Shown: positions 45,401-59,199, counted from the first letter of the stretch. The stretch: DNA of 64,000 nucleotides from Cheilinus undulatus (GCF_018320785.1 NC_054865.1:37510398-37574397); one strand, 5' to 3'. Notes: generated from the sequence alone by a model not told the origin. Made by a program: numbers and translations.

Positions 45401-48024
45401 TGTGTACATGTGTAATGTTTCATTAGAGCCACACCACCAGCTACAATCTTGCATACTAATGAATACTCAAGCATTTCTTCACATATTGTTGCCATCATTA
45501 CTGAAATTACATGCATATGCAAGAAAATGGAAAATGGATTTATGGCCAGGACAGCCATGAATCTTATTCATTGTTGTTGCTCTGCATATTTTCTCACTTT
45601 CTGCCCCCGTCTTTACTTTTTGCCCCGCCCCCATCTCCATTTCCCTCTCATCTCTCTTTTTCCTCAAACCCTTTTCAATCCCAACACAGCTTCAGCAGAT
45701 GGCTATTCAACAAAAGTCTGGTTCTGCAAGAGGTTTCAAGCAGTCAAGCTCAACACATGTTGACACACACGTGTCAGTCAGCAGCCAAGGTCAAGCTCGA
45801 TGGCATCTCCCTTACCTGGGCCTTTACCCCCTGGGAATATCCCTGGAGACTGCTGATGGTTTTCTGGCTCTTATGGACATCCAAAGCACAACCAGGGGCT
45901 CCTGGTAACCCTGCTATCCACCCAGACAAAACCCTGGGCCATGCTAGCTTACCACATCCAACCCTTACCCTATCCAAAGTCGTGGACTTTATTTTTCAAC
46001 AGATTCTTTTTCCATGCCCCTGGTAACATGCAAGGACACAGCCGAGTACAGCCGAGGTTGTGCCAATCTTCCTTTACACCCAATGGTGTCCTCAGGTGGG
46101 AATACTTGCCATAACACGCCTTACTTCAGTCTAAATTTTTTTGGCACAAAATGGCCTAAAAGTTCTTCATAGTATTGTAGATGTGTTGTTTTCCTTTTTT
46201 TATATCTTGGGTACTTTTTTATACAATTAACCATTAAAACACTGGAGTATCAAACATTTTGACAACCATAGCAGAGTATTTATTCAAATCAAAATTTAAG
46301 TAAGTGTATAATCAGTGTTCTCCAGGGAGTGTGATTTGAAAACTAAATCAATGCACTGTTAGAAGTAAATGGGATGATAAAGTATGGTTATGATGTACTT
46401 TGATGGCCCTGTTCGCTGAAATGTGTACAGCACATCTTTGCCAGAAGTCCTTGAGATAGTTTCCTGCCATAATAGCATGTGTGAAAAAGAAGAACATGAA
46501 CGGCTCATTTTGGGAATCAAGTTAACACCAGAGTGGAACTGGAAAATGTCTGTTTTGAAAAATAAATCCAGAACTTATCTTATGAGAGAATCAAAGGGAT
46601 GTTTGGAACATTATGTTGGCAATTACAGTCTGCGGACTGTGGTGTTATCCAGCTATTTAGCGTGCAGCCAGACACTCTGTATTCCCCAGTTTTTGTCTGG
46701 GCTTAGCTTTTAATGTAACTGCAATCAACCACAACAAGATTTTTGAGGCCCAGCGTTCATCCCTCAGAAATCCCACCAAACGTGAGCAGTATTGGAATTC
46801 CGGAGCGCCATGCCAACCGTGAAGCCTCCCTGCCTCTCGCAAGCGCTGCACAGAGAGGCAATTTTCCTCCGACTGAACTTTCCAAAGCTGCCTCACCTGG
46901 AACCAATCTGTAACACAATCGAAGGGTCCTAACTTGAAAGCCCATTCCTTCCCTTTGATAGTCTCTTCTTGGTAGCCTGCACGGCGCTGGAAACAGGCTT
47001 TTTGTAATCTGCAGATACAATACAGCCAGGGATTGAGATGAGTATCCACCCTTCAAAGTGAATTATGCAAATAATGGAGAAACAAAGCTCAGACACTCAC
47101 TGTTGTGCTCTGTCTTTGTTCTGTGATGATCAGGAAATTGAGCCTGATTTAGAAATTCCAAGTTTTGATTTCATCCTTTCTATTGAGCTGGATTGTGCTT
47201 GGTTATTTATTCCTTTTTCTTTAGTAACAACAACCAATGTAGTGTTGACATACAGTATACATCTTGTAACCTTATAGTGACAGGTAGTGGAGCACCTTCA
47301 GTAGTTCTACTTCCCCACAGTAGCTGATTTTACTCCACCGGTGCTCTTCCAGTCGGCACAGGTAGCAATTAAATGTTAATAGCTGTCCATTAGGACTCCT
47401 GGGAAATCTAGTCTTGTGTCACCATGCCAAAGTTTATTTCCTTTCTTCGTTTCTTCTCTCCCTCAAGCAAAACTGTAAAAAGGCTCACTAGTGTAGTTTG
47501 CTTCTGTACTGTGGTGAAATTCCCATACTGCAGGTAAAACTTGCATGCAATAACAGACAAGGAATTAAAAATGAAGATCTTACTCTCATACAGCATTCAG
47601 GGTAAGGCTCATTATAATCAACTTATTTTCAAGCAGTCCAAAAGGAATAAAAGTTATTTTTGTGCACGATCCTTTGACTCACTTATTGACTTGCTCGTTC
47701 ATGTGATTGCAATTGAGTGATTAGCTGAAATTGAATCAGTGGCGGCGGAGGAGAGGGCCAGGCTGTTGGTAAATGGTGAAATGAAAAGGACATTTGTTCA
47801 GGGAGCCTTCCTCCTACGCAGTCACAGTCTTTTACTTTGATAGTCACAAAGTCACAAGTCCATGTCCGCATTCGGCCAAAAGGCTGCCCTTTGCAGCTCT
47901 GCACAGAAGCCCGGCCAAATCGTAAACTTCTTTCTCTCCTACATAATTCACTTATCCTGTGAGCCTTTCAACTTCATCAGTTTCACATGTACCCCCTCTT
48001 TGTTCATCCTTAAGTGTTTTAAGG
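45401..48024. other. Intergenic DNA, nothing firmly recognised
   Basis: Several open frames without domain signatures, the longest being 171 codons (+, 45511-46026) and 130 codons (-, 46657-47049). No splice-flanked exon chain. The stretch 46740-47050 is repeat-free and complex; it may be regulatory. Confidence 0.3.
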
Positions 48025-48150
48025 ATGCATGTTTTAGGTCTTAACCACATTTATATATTGGTATCAATTTCAGTATTACCTAAATTAATTTTTAGATATC
48101 TACAAATTGGATAACTGCAAAAATCAAATATCATACATCCCTAATTGTTA
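48025..48150. repeat. Degenerate teleost dispersed repeat
   Basis: 'tatattggtatcaatttcag' and 'caaatatcatacatccctaa' resemble the repeat pieces at 20310-20530 and 62187-62400. Only a short, eroded portion remains. Confidence 0.3.
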
Positions 48151-48929
48151 TGTAAAATCCAACTTGCAGCTTTTGCAGGTGCCTTATGAGTCCTTCAGAC
48201 CAGTGAATTATCTTGAACCGTCTAAAGGGATTAACCAGCAAAATAATGTCTACAAAAGATGCTGGTGATGTAAAAGTTTTGTTAATATTGTAATGACAGA
48301 AGTGTCTCAGTTGTGGACATGTAATTGTTTTAAATCATAGGTCTTCAGGGCAAAAAAATAGTAGTGTATTGTAGTGTATAAAGTGGAGCAGAGTGAAGGG
48401 AAGTGGGACCTACAGTTAAAATGTTGAATGCTATGAGTGGCAAGCGAGAACTGAGTGTCAAAATTTTTGAGATTGTGGAGGATCCAGTGACTTAATCTAA
48501 CGTGTGGAAGCATTTTGGTTTTCCGGTGTCAAGAAATGAGAACGGAGAAAAGGTGACGGACAAACAAAAACAGCATACAGACAACTGCCAGAATGCAGTG
48601 ACATACTTGATGAGGAATAAGAGTAACATAAGGAGCCACATGGCAAATCATTAGCTTCATGGTCCATCTAGAGCTGTATCAGTGATTCCTAACTCATTTC
48701 CCCAATCTCATTTTCACATGTCATCAGAATCATGTCAGTGCAAACAGGCTATAGGCCTTTAATACAACAAAAAGCTATTTTTTATTGAAATTTTGATTTA
48801 CATTCATATCAATTCTGACTAATATTTAACTTTTTACTCAGTTATAACGAGACAAGCTTCACATGCACAAACCCTGAAAGCACAAACGGGACCTACAAAT
48901 ATTTATTAATTGAGCAGTGTCAGAATAAG

Positions 48930-49100
48930 GGGCTGTACAAGGACTGGTGCCCTGAGCAGCTGAGGGTTCATTGCCTTGTTCAAGAGCACATCAGCAGTAC
49001 TCAGGAACACCAGACGTGATCCACAGACTTGTACCGTTAACCTCCCAACTCCCAACCTTAGTTCCTACAGACTGAATCACAGTACTGCAACCCTTTAAAG
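48930..49100. repeat. Eroded teleost interspersed repeat ('gctcaagggcacat' type)
   Basis: The order 'gagcagctgagggttcattg', 'ccttgttcaagagcacatca', 'gcagtactcagga', then a 'cccaactcccaaccttagtt' and 'cctacagactgaatcac' end matches a widespread fish repeat. That repeat has the consensus form 'cttgctcaagggcacatcgg', ending in 'ctacggactgagctac'. Diverged. Confidence 0.45.
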
Positions 49101-51740
49101 AGTGTTGGAGTGAGCTGGGAGATACTCTGATGTTGTTGGTAATGCCATTAATGACTGATCTATTCACTTTTGCTGTCCCAGCATCTAACAGCACTGCAAC
49201 AGTGAGACAACATCAAGAAAATACAAAGAACCCTGAATCTGAAGCAGTAAAATAGAAACAAACTAGGTTTTGTCATCCTTTGCACTAGAGATTTTCAAAC
49301 TCTGAAACTTCAAAAGATCTTCTATTTTTAAAAAATCTATAGTTGACCTGCAGCTATGGCTTAACCCTGAGGAAAGGTCATCCTACTGTTTACAGAAACT
49401 CTGAAGTTATTGTGGGAGTCAGATCTTTGGACTTTTTTATTGTGTGGCAAAAAGGAAAACCACTGAGGCACCATAGTTTTCATCTTTTAGAGCTTCAAGG
49501 TCTGAATTTAGCCTGCCAACATATAAAATACAGCCATGAGAAAGTATTTCATAATGACCATCAGAGCTGTATTATGTTTAGAGAAATCTTTTGAATGGAT
49601 GTTTATAGATAACTATAGCCTATTTGAGGGGAAATTCGAGAGCAGAGCACAGCTAAGTTCAGCCATATTGAAACGAGCCTTTCTGAGCTGTAGAACAATG
49701 TCCTTATAAACCCTTTGCACAAACAAGTATACTACATTACTGCAAACACAAACCTTAATCATCCTATGTTGTATCGTTTTAGGTTTTCTCCACTATTTCT
49801 TATATTTCACTCTCTAATAGCACTATGGGGAACATTATGCATTTATATTAATTTGACAAATAAACCATGTAATTTATAAACCCTTTGAAAACAGTAATTA
49901 CTGTGAAGTAAAGCTCTGCAGCCTCCACTGTGCCCTTTCCAACAGCTCAAATATCAACATGAGTGTTTGACTTTGCTCATCGTATTCTGCTTCCACAGAT
50001 TTTTGTTTAATTTTTTGTTTCATGGTCACATATAAAAATGTGTTTCTTTACTTTTTCCCATGAAGAGACACAACTTAATTTTTGTCGTTTGTCATTTGTC
50101 AAAAGGCGAGGTTATGAAGCTGCTGCAGAACAATATTCTGTTGCATCATCAGTAGGCTCCAGCTTCATTTGCCATGAGCATTTGAAATGCCGCTGTTTAT
50201 CGTCTTCCTCTTTCCACCACTCTCTCTCATTCAGCAAAAGTCAGGTTATTTTAAACAAACTGATCCGTCTCTCTTGTTTATCCTGGACAAAATACTCTAA
50301 CCATTTTACGGGTGTGTTATCCACAGTTAAGAGCTATGTCTTGTAAGCCGCATCATTTTCATGCAAAAGATGTTTTAATTTAAAACTGTAGCAATGTTGC
50401 ATGTGATTCTTTGTGACATGTTCTGAACTGACTCTGGTCAGTGTGATCAAACCTCTACTCTCTTTTTGTAAGATCAGACTCCTTCGTGTTTGACTTGCAC
50501 GACCCCAGCCTCAGTAAACAACACATGCAGCTTTAATTGGAATCACTTGGTCCCCCTGAAGCAGGATGAACAGAGCTTTGTTTGCTGCATAGCAGCTCCA
50601 AGAACCTGACATACACACAAATAAGGTATAAGTGCACACATCTCCTCAGATACCATATGACGGTTTTAAACTTCCTGTTCTTTTTCCTGCATCTGGTTTC
50701 ATCTTTAGTGTCAAACTATCATTTTTAGGACACAGCCCTACTCTGGCTCCTGCTCTGAAATTTGTTTACCAATGAGACAGTTTTTCCAAATATCAGGACA
50801 AAAGATTAATAATGACGGAACTCCAGGAGTTCTGATACTGTTGTAGAGTAAGCACTAAGGAGTGCTTCATGAAAATGGAATATTTTAATTGGTTAAATGT
50901 ACTATAGGACGACAAAGGCCAGGAAAAACAATGTACGGCTTCTAAAAATGAGGAATTTAATGATACAAGTTTCCATGACTTACTCTAGTGGCATGCTTTT
51001 ATTCACAAACACTTGTTTTTCATTACTGTGTGGACTTTTACTTTAGAAATTCAACCCTATTGAGCTGATGATAGTCACAGAGCCATAATACAATATCAGA
51101 TAGAGTACAAAGCTTGGAAGTTTTTTTTTTGGGCGCAAAGATCTTAGGGGGGGACGTGAGTCTTTGGGGGGGCTGTTTTTAAGTTCATTGGGGGGGGGGC
51201 AAGGAACAGGGTTGGGAAACATTGGTTTAGATCCCTGCAAGGCCAAAATTTCAGTCTTCTGTGATCTGTTAACCTGCAGGTTTATTCTGTATACACCAGG
51301 ATTCATTTTCAAAATTTTAAGAATAATATGAAAATGTAATTGGACACTGGTGTAATCTTAGCTCTGCACGCCTGAAGTCTGTTCAAAATATTTCCAGACT
51401 TGCATTAAAAAACAACAATAACAAAAACTGTATGCTGATAAAAGATATATATTTTAATTTGTTTGAGAATCAGATTTACTCTGAAAAGCTCCTGTAAGGA
51501 GTTTTTACTGGTTTATTTAATAATCTAAAAATAATTCTGATTCTTTTTATGACCTACAAAGGAGGAAAAAGACCAGAAGTGACAAGCCCCATTAACTATA
51601 TTTATATATGAAGTTCCACTGGCAGAGGTTAGGTGTCAGTCAAGTACATGACTAGCCTGCCTACATTTAAAATGTTGAGACATTAAAATTGCATTAAATG
51701 TTGAGACATTTTCATGTTGACATAAAACAGGGTGAAATTT
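49101..51740. other. Intergenic DNA, nothing firmly recognised
   Basis: No coding evidence. A G-rich stretch at 51130-51210 ('agggggggac', 'ttggggggg', 'ttggggggggggc') could form a G-quadruplex and may be part of an eroded repeat. The segment 50100-50260 is complex and repeat-free. Confidence 0.3.
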
Positions 51741-51764
51741 TATGTCAGATGATTTTATGTCTAT

Positions 51765-52345
51765 GTCTTGTTCACGAGTGAAGGTAGAATGGATCATGAG
51801 ATTGAGAGGCAGATTGGAGCAGCATAGGCACTGTGTGCCGACGTTGTACCGTACTGTTGTGGAGAAAAGAGAGGTGAGCGAGAAGACAAAGCTTTCAATT
51901 TACCAGGGGATTTTTGTTCCAACCCTCACCTACGGTCATGAACTCTAGGAAACGACTGAAATGAGATCACAGGTTCAAGTAGTCAGAATGAGTTTTCTCC
52001 GGAGGGTGGCTGGGCTGAGCCTTAAGGTGAGGAGCTTGGACATCCGGCTGGAGCTCAGAGTAATACTGCTGCTTCTTTGCTTTTAAAGGAGCCAGCTGGT
52101 TCAGGTAACCGATTAGGATTGCCTTCTGGACAACTCCCTGTGGAGGTCTTCAGGGTGTGTCCAGCAGGGAACAGACCTTGGGGTAGACCCAGGATTTGCC
52201 GGAGGAATTAAATATTTTATCTGGCCTGGGAACCCCCCAGGAAGAGCTGAACAATGTCACAGATGAGAGAGATATCTGGGTTGACTTGCTTACCCTGTTG
52301 CCACTGTGACCTGGCCCTGGATAAGTGAAGAAAATTGATGGATGA
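51765..52345 (+). mobile_element. Rex3 (RTE-type) retrotransposon 3' end
   Basis: Decayed coding and tail follow the Rex3 order: 'ccctcacctacggtcatgaa', 'gaaatgagatcacaggttca', 'gagttttctccggagggtgg', 'ctgggctgagccttaaggtg', 'aggagcttggacatccggct', 'aggaagagctgaacaatgtc' and 'gtgacctggccctggataag', ending in 'gaaaattgatgga'. Small deletions and stops disrupt the frame. Rex3 is a teleost-specific lineage, which supports the taxonomic call. Confidence 0.8.
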
Positions 52346-54020
52346 CAGCATATTTATGAAAAAAATGAGGAACGCTGATAGAGAAGCACCACTTGCCTCT
52401 TAGCTCGTGGCTTATTTTCCCCCATCCATTCTCATCACCAGCGCCATGCTACAGACAATGTGTAGGGTTACCCAGCCAGGGTAAGAGAGCCACAGGATTA
52501 ATGGATGTGCTTTTGTTCAAATGAGTTCAGATTTCAGGTTGAAGACATACTGTTGATAGTAGGTCCATGGTGTGGATATACAAACTATAAAGTGTATGTA
52601 TCTAAAAGCCTAGAAAACACTGTAAATGTAAAATGTAAAAAGGGCCGTAAAGTCCCTCACAGGAGCTTTAATTTCATGTTCTTAAACTGAGCTCAGTCAA
52701 AAAGGTTCTCGATAGTCTATACAGATTATATTAACAGACAATAGGCCAAATGAAAAGCACTAAGGAAATAACTCATTAGATGGAGTAATACTGATTAAAA
52801 TCCATTTTCATTTATCAGATGCTTTGACATAGACTGAGATACTAAACAAATGTAAGTCTGTGCAAACATGTACACATATTCTTTTGTCTCTACATCTTTC
52901 TTCATGACTGATAGCATCCTTGGATCCTCTGTCACATTAACAGGAGGAAAGGCCTCAAGACTGACTGGGAGACAGTAAATGTGTGGCCAAAATAGTAACC
53001 ATGCATTCCTTTAGCTTACTTAAGTGAATAAGTGACCATCTGAAGGAAGAAGCCTCTGCCTCTGTGCCAGTGTCCTCCTAAATTGAATAAAGAACATGAC
53101 TCTGATTAAGATGCAGTTTAAAAGAACGTTTTTCTTGCAGGACATTCCAGGATATTAGAGCAGTGAGAGAGCTCTCTGTTTCCTCTGGGTGTCGACCTTT
53201 GCTAAAAAAGGTCACTTAGGTTTTAGTGCTTCCCTCTTCAATGTCTTACAATGTATGATTGATGACTATGGAGACAAATGGAGTTGATCAGTCGGGGTTG
53301 ATGCTTAACCTGTTAAGATCATGTTAGTTTCTTAAGTTCAATCATTTTATACCCCCTGTCTTGTTTTAAAGCAATAAACCTACTGAATATATAATTATTC
53401 ACTTGTTGGTTTATTCTTGTGACAGAGCAGATTCAAGGTACCTTCAACATTCAGTCCTGCAGTCCTCTGCCGCTGATCATTCACTGGTTTTCTCTGGAGC
53501 AAGACAGAAGTCAAAGATAAAAAAACATACTGGAGCTAATATGGGGATTTCCTGATGGGACTGTATGCAGAGTATGTGAACCTACATTTTTATGAGACAA
53601 CATAAGCTCCATGACTTTCACCATAATGAAATACAAGCCTCAACCTCTTCCTGAATAGCATATCTATAAAACATCAGCTCTGTCCTTCCATGGTTTATCA
53701 GATTAATTCTTCCTCATGGTGCTATCACAGGATTCCTGACAGTAAACAGTTTGAATCTTTGTGTATTGTCTGTAGAGTGCAGAGTGCGACATACAAACAC
53801 TGCAGCTGTACCCATGATGCAACAGAAGAACTAAATTTCCATACAAGTATATGAGAGTGTTGGTTAGTGCTTGATATCTCATGGGGATGGGATTTCAATG
53901 CTCACACAACCTTAGGAAAGAGCACTTGAGTATTTACTGATTATAAATACCCTAAAAAACAAATACATCGCACATGCACCTGCAGGTGGTCTGCTACACA
54001 TAAAAATATACATATATATA
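52346..54020. other. Intergenic DNA, nothing recognised
   Basis: No coding or repeat signature that can be named. Confidence 0.35.
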
Positions 54021-54024
54021 TTGT

Positions 54025-54145
54025 GAAAAAGTTTTTTTTACCGGTAATTTTATTCAAAAAGTGAAACTTCCATGTTCATCACACCCAAAGCGAAATATTT
54101 CAAGACTTTCTTTTGTTTTAATCTTGATGATTATGGCTCCAACAT
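54025..54145. repeat. Fragment of an AT-rich fish DNA-transposon-like repeat
   Basis: 'aaaagtgaaacttccatgtt', 'gcgaaatatttcaagactt' and 'gttttaatcttgatgattat' in this order recall a common vertebrate and fish non-autonomous DNA repeat. It is short and diverged; the family is not certain. Confidence 0.35.
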
Positions 54146-57100
54146 CTACTCTACTGTAACCCTGCCAGCTGAAGCCCCTGTTAAGCTCAGTTGGGGCTAT
54201 GCTAAGCCACACCCAGAATGGTCCTACACAGGCTCAAGGCCCAAACACACGTGTCCCGCCTCCAAGCGTCCCACGGTGACGTCACAGCGGTTCGTCATCA
54301 TTCAGGTACGCCTTGAATACATGCATAACTAGCAACCACTGCAACAAACTTTGAAATACCTGCTGGATTACCCATAGACGAAGAAGAATAAAACATTTTG
54401 AAGTTATCGTCATTGACTCAAAATGCTGTGTTATCAGCTCTGAACGCACTCCCAAATAGGTAGCTCAGTTGAGGTGGAAAAGCAGATCCCTGCCACGAGG
54501 ACTGCCATGCCGAGTCAAACCAAGTAGAGCCAAGCCATTTAATTTAACGGAAAAGCCCCATGTATGTTAGCTGGTTAACATTTGCGTCAAAGCCAAATAT
54601 TCCTATTTTTTATTTAATACAATAAATTAGGTCTAATAGCATGGATGTGGATGGAAATATGTCTTGGGCCTACATGTAGTGTTTCTACATCCAGAGAAGC
54701 CTAAAAAAGGAGAATCAGTAGAATGACAAATCCACATTTAAACAGGGTATCACATATAAATAAAACAAACTGTACATATCTCTACCACACAACCTTATCA
54801 TAAAAGAAAACATATAGATAAGAGAAAAAAGCAGCTGTAGTCATTTTTAAAACATCTTGATGTTAACCAAGTTACTACTTAAATATTTAAGCTTCCTCTT
54901 TACATGCAGCTTTACTTTTTCTTGTTACTTTATTCAGTTAACTTGCTACTGCGGTCAAAAAGACATTTAATGAGGTTATGTCTTGACATCTGTTCAGATG
55001 TTCAGTGGCAGCCCTAACCTTTGTCCTCTTCCCTGAGCATCCAACATGCTCCAGCAGACCCCCTCTCTGGAGTCCTGGTGATGTCCGGCGGCCCAGGTTC
55101 GTAGGTCACTGCGATGACAGCGAGCACCTTGCTGAGAGTCTTCTATCTGCTCACCAAAATAAACACAGGAGGGGTCTGCTCCAGCATCCCCCACAAACAG
55201 CACCCCCTGTCCTGCTCTGACTGAGACTGAGAGATGAAACACAAAGGATGCACAGGATCCTGCCCCTCTCTAATCCAAATACTGTCGGAGTCAAAGGTCG
55301 AGCTCTGAGCTCACAGTCAACTTTTATCCTAGTGACATTGTTTTAGATATCTGGCCTGTTCTAGGGGAAGTCTTCACTGTTTTTCTTTGCTGGACTTCAG
55401 TTTGAGGAGCTTTTCAACACAACATGTTTGTTTTTCTCTTCCTCACACATAAAAAGTAAACATGCCTAAGTGAAAAGGAAGAACGACAAATCTAATTTTG
55501 TCACTGTATATCACATAATAAAGTCAGATACCAACTTAAAACTCCTGTAAGGATTTTTTTTAGCTAGCTGTGAAACTGAGATCAATGACGATGTTGATAT
55601 GGCTTCACTGCAGTTCTACATCTTTAAAAGCAAACGGGATCATCAGCAGTAAGAGTTATAATCCATATCATTTTCAATGCCTGAAACTGCATGTCAGGTG
55701 TCAATCAAAGTGATTTACTGCATGATGCTGATACAGCCTTCTACTTCAAATATTTTTCGTTTAAAGACTCTTCTTAAGGGATATATTAGACTGTTTAAAG
55801 ACTACGAGGTCTGCTGCACCGATCAGTCTGGTTCAGTTTGTTTTGGCACATATGTGTTTACTTGCGTTTCCATTATCAAAAGTTAACCATTATCAAAAAA
55901 ATGACCTGTACTGTCCTTCTTTTTTGGCTTGTGTCACACAGCCTCACTCAGGATTCTGAGTGCTTTGAATAGACATTTACACCTGACATGAGTTTTCGTG
56001 ACAGAATGTACTGCCCCTCGATGCTGATTGGTCCTGTCACTTTCTAACCCCAAACGGTTCAGATGGGAGCTTTCCAGGATGGATTCATCAGTGAGAAACT
56101 CGGAAATGTATCCATCTGCTTTGCAAGGTTATGGTGTCATCACAATATGATACAATATTAATTCTTTGGACAACAATACTGTATTTTTTTTATAATACAA
56201 AGTTGCAAGACACAATTTTGATTGAATTTGAGTTAATTCAGGAGCCTGCGATAGATATTGGACAATATCATATGATTTACATACTTCAAGAAAAGTGGTT
56301 TTGGATATTTCAACAAAAAAACATCTTTAACAAAGAGAACAAAGATCAGAAGTTTATGGAGCTATTTTTCATGTTGAGATGCATATGTAGTTTTGTATTA
56401 TTAAAATTAAGGTCCTCTGATCACCTTCTAAATTATAAACAATTCATTATAGGGGATTGGAAGAAGAGAATGAGTGGATGGTTTTAGATATAGGGGTGCA
56501 CTAAAACTTCTGGGTTGCTTGGCAGCAGCCTACTTTCATTTTAACTGTCAAACTAGTTCAGTTAAAGAAACATCTGTTGCTGATTTGTACCATTTATACT
56601 ATTTTCTCCTTGTGTAACTGTTGTATAAAAGCAATATCGCACTTAAGAATTACGACTGAATCACAGCAGCAGAACAGCAGCACTCCCACTTGTGTAATAT
56701 TGTTGAGTTATTATTACCCAATGCACCAAAATCTACAACCTTATCAGAACCGCCAGAATGGAGAACATTGAATGTGTGTTGTATAACAAGATAACAAATA
56801 ACAGAAAATATGGAACCAGGTCGCCAGTCTTAATGTTATTAGGTTTTATATGACTGTCATAAAACAAGTGTTTTCCTTGTTACTTGTTATTTACAATTTA
56901 GTGGGACAACTACAGACAGCTAGGCCAGAAACAGGCTAATCATGCCGTGTCAAATTTCACTCTGGAATTTCATTGGTTAACTTTCGTAACAAGAAACAAA
57001 TTCTACAGTTAGCATCCTTGAAATATCTTAATTGAAGCCAGCTGATTGATAGGTGGTCAGTGAAAAGAAAGACTCCTCCTTCAACACAACTATTTTTGTA

Positions 57101-58500
57101 ATCAAAGGAAGAGAAAAATGGCAAAAGATGTACAGGGACCATAAATCTGGCAATTGAAGGAGAACTGATGGAACAAAAATTAAAAAAAAAAAAAAAAGGT
57201 ACCAGCATCAGCCAAACAGTTGAGCATCTGGACATTTACAAAGACAGGCTGGTAGGGAGGGAGAGAACAAATTGGTGGATATTTGTGTAATTTATTCAGA
57301 ATACGGTGTCCTTTAGATTGCAGCCTGCAACCTATTTGCACAGCATTATCTCTCAGAAGTGGTTGGAGTGGAGTGAGGTGCCAGGGCAGCTTTTCTCAAG
57401 TCTCTTCATACTGATGCACATCAGTATCACATGTTTCTGTTGTTTGAAAAGTGTGTAAAAAGTGTCTATTGCTGCAGTTGTATTGGCAGTATCTTTGTTT
57501 ATCCGATAATGGAAACTACAGAAGACACTACTGAATTTATGTTTCCCACATACAGTAAAGAGATCACCACAAAAAAACTAATCACTATCATGCGGTCTCC
57601 AAAATACGTAATCAAAAGTTACTTCGTGACTACTTCTGAAAAAAAAAAAAGAAAAATCATCATCAGATAAAGTATTGTCAGACATAGATCACTTCAGCAC
57701 TGCCTGAACCCCCGCTATCCCCGTTGTTGCTGACAGCAGCTCTATCACCATGTTCAGGCGTGATTACCCTCTGAGGATTACTGCAGACATATTTGTGGCC
57801 GTGGTTTGCAGAGATTGTAAAGCCAAATGAAAACCTCCCTTTAAGCTTCCTGCCCAGTAGAGCCTGCATATGATTGCTTATGGGAACTAAATTATAGGTA
57901 GGGGCACACACGCGAGGTCAGAGAGGTTACCAAACACGCCAAGCATTAGCTTGTTAAATACCAGTGGGTGATTGCTTAACAGCCAAGAATCTGATTCACA
58001 GCAAAGTCTTTTTTCTTTGTCATACATCTTTAATGAGTTTTTGTTATTCAGTAGGAGCAGTCGAAAGCCACTGAATGCTAAGTCAGGCTGTCACCCTCCT
58101 TTGGTCATTAGTCATCAATCTCTTCCTTAATTAATCTTTTTTTTTTTTTTCTTTTTATCAAAAAAAGTCACAGGTGTTCATTTTTCCCCTTACCCTCTGG
58201 GCTCAAATAGAGGAAAAGTTAAATAATGCACTTCTTCTACAACTATACTGACTATTCATTTTAATCCACAAAGTATCAGTGACAGTGTAGAATCATTCAC
58301 AGGACAGTAACTAAAACAAGTGAACAGTTCTCAGAAACACACACACCTCCCTGTGCTGCTGGCTGTTCTGAGTTTGACGAAGGATCGCCCTTGCAAATGA
58401 TCATATCAATAAAAGATGAATCCCAATATCTAAACCAGATTCTGGAGATGGATTCACACATGGGAAATATTTTTCCACATGCTAATTAACTTACATCTGT
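54146..58500. other. Intergenic DNA, no gene recognised
   Basis: A donor-like 'catcattcag|gtacgcc' after an 86-codon frame lies at 54304/54305, but no partner exon was found. The region 54270-54310 has a CRE ('tgacgtca'). Complex repeat-free DNA at 57660-57910 and 58060-58130 may be conserved non-coding sequence. Poly(A)/poly(T) runs occur near 57180 and 58135. Confidence 0.3.
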
Positions 58501-58507
58501 GTGTTTT

Positions 58508-58735
58508 GTGTATGTCGAGCGTCTCATAGGCTGGGCACCATCTCCAGCCCTCCTGCAAGTTCTGCAGAGCCAAAAAGTCAAGATGATTTAAAAAAACACA
58601 TGGAGAAATAAAAACACTGGACTGAATCTGCACTAAAATGCACAACTGCTTGTTGGCATAGAAAATACAGTTTTTTGCTGTACAAACATATTCACAAACT
58701 CAGAAGATATTAGGAGGATTCTACATGAAGAGAAG
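58508..58735. repeat. Left arm of a long inverted duplication
   Basis: About 228 bp that is the reverse complement of 59200-59433 at roughly 94% identity by eye, with only small indels. On the minus strand the arm holds an exon-like segment. An acceptor 'tttttggctctgcag' opens at about 58563, the frame NLQEGWRWCPAYETL follows, and a 'gtaagtt' donor closes it near 58497. The right arm carries the same segment on the plus strand. Confidence 0.85.
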
Positions 58736-58751
58736 CAGTTAAATTCCTCCA

Positions 58752-59189
58752 CAGTGATGTAAAGATTCATTGCCAGTTGTCACCACCAAGGGTGGCACGA
58801 CCAGTTATTAGGTTTAGAGGAAGAGTACCTTTTTTTGCACATAGGGCCAGGTAGGTTTGTATTTAATTGATTTCTTGATTCAACCGGTCTGGCAGTAATC
58901 AGGCCTGGCTATGACTAGTGAAATTAAACTCAGATTTAAAAAAAAAAAAAAAAAAAAAGTTTTTCATCACAGTTAATTCATGACATGACAGGAGGGGTAT
59001 TTACTTTTTCACATAGGGCCAGGTAGGTTTGGAGGCGTTTTTCCCCTTAATAAATGAATTCTTCATTAAAAACTGCATTTTGTATTACTCAGGTTATTTT
59101 TGTCTAACACATAAATTTGTTGATGATCTAAAACAAATATGCAGAACAATAAGAATCAGGAAGGAGGCAAATAGGTTTTCACAGCACTG
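58752..59189. mobile_element. Tc1-like element remnant between the inverted arms
   Basis: The sequence follows a common fish Tc1-type 3' region: 'cacatagggccaggtaggtt', 'ccttaataaatgaattcttc', 'aaaactgcattttgtattac', ending 'ggcaaataggttttcacagc' then 'actg' with TA at 59190-59191. The 'cacatagggccaggtaggtt' block occurs twice (about 58839 and 59012), so the remnant is itself partly duplicated. A poly(A) run of about 20 lies in between (58940-58959). Confidence 0.6.
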
Positions 59190-59199
59190 TATAACTGAA

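Noticed and set aside
45511..46026. 171-codon plus-strand ORF
   Set aside because: Pro/Ser/Phe-rich, biased by a C/T-rich tract, with no recognisable motif or exon structure.
46657..47049. 130-codon minus-strand ORF
   Set aside because: No domain, no splice context and no start preference. Overlapping frames on the same strand are also open. Kept only as complex non-repetitive DNA.
54072..54332. 86-codon frame ending near a GT donor
   Set aside because: The first part lies in a repeat fragment and no upstream or downstream partner exon was found. The CRE motif alone is not enough to call a gene.
56131..56487. 118-codon plus-strand ORF
   Set aside because: Ile/Phe/Lys-rich reading of AT-rich DNA. 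It resembles an eroded repeat and has no conserved motif.
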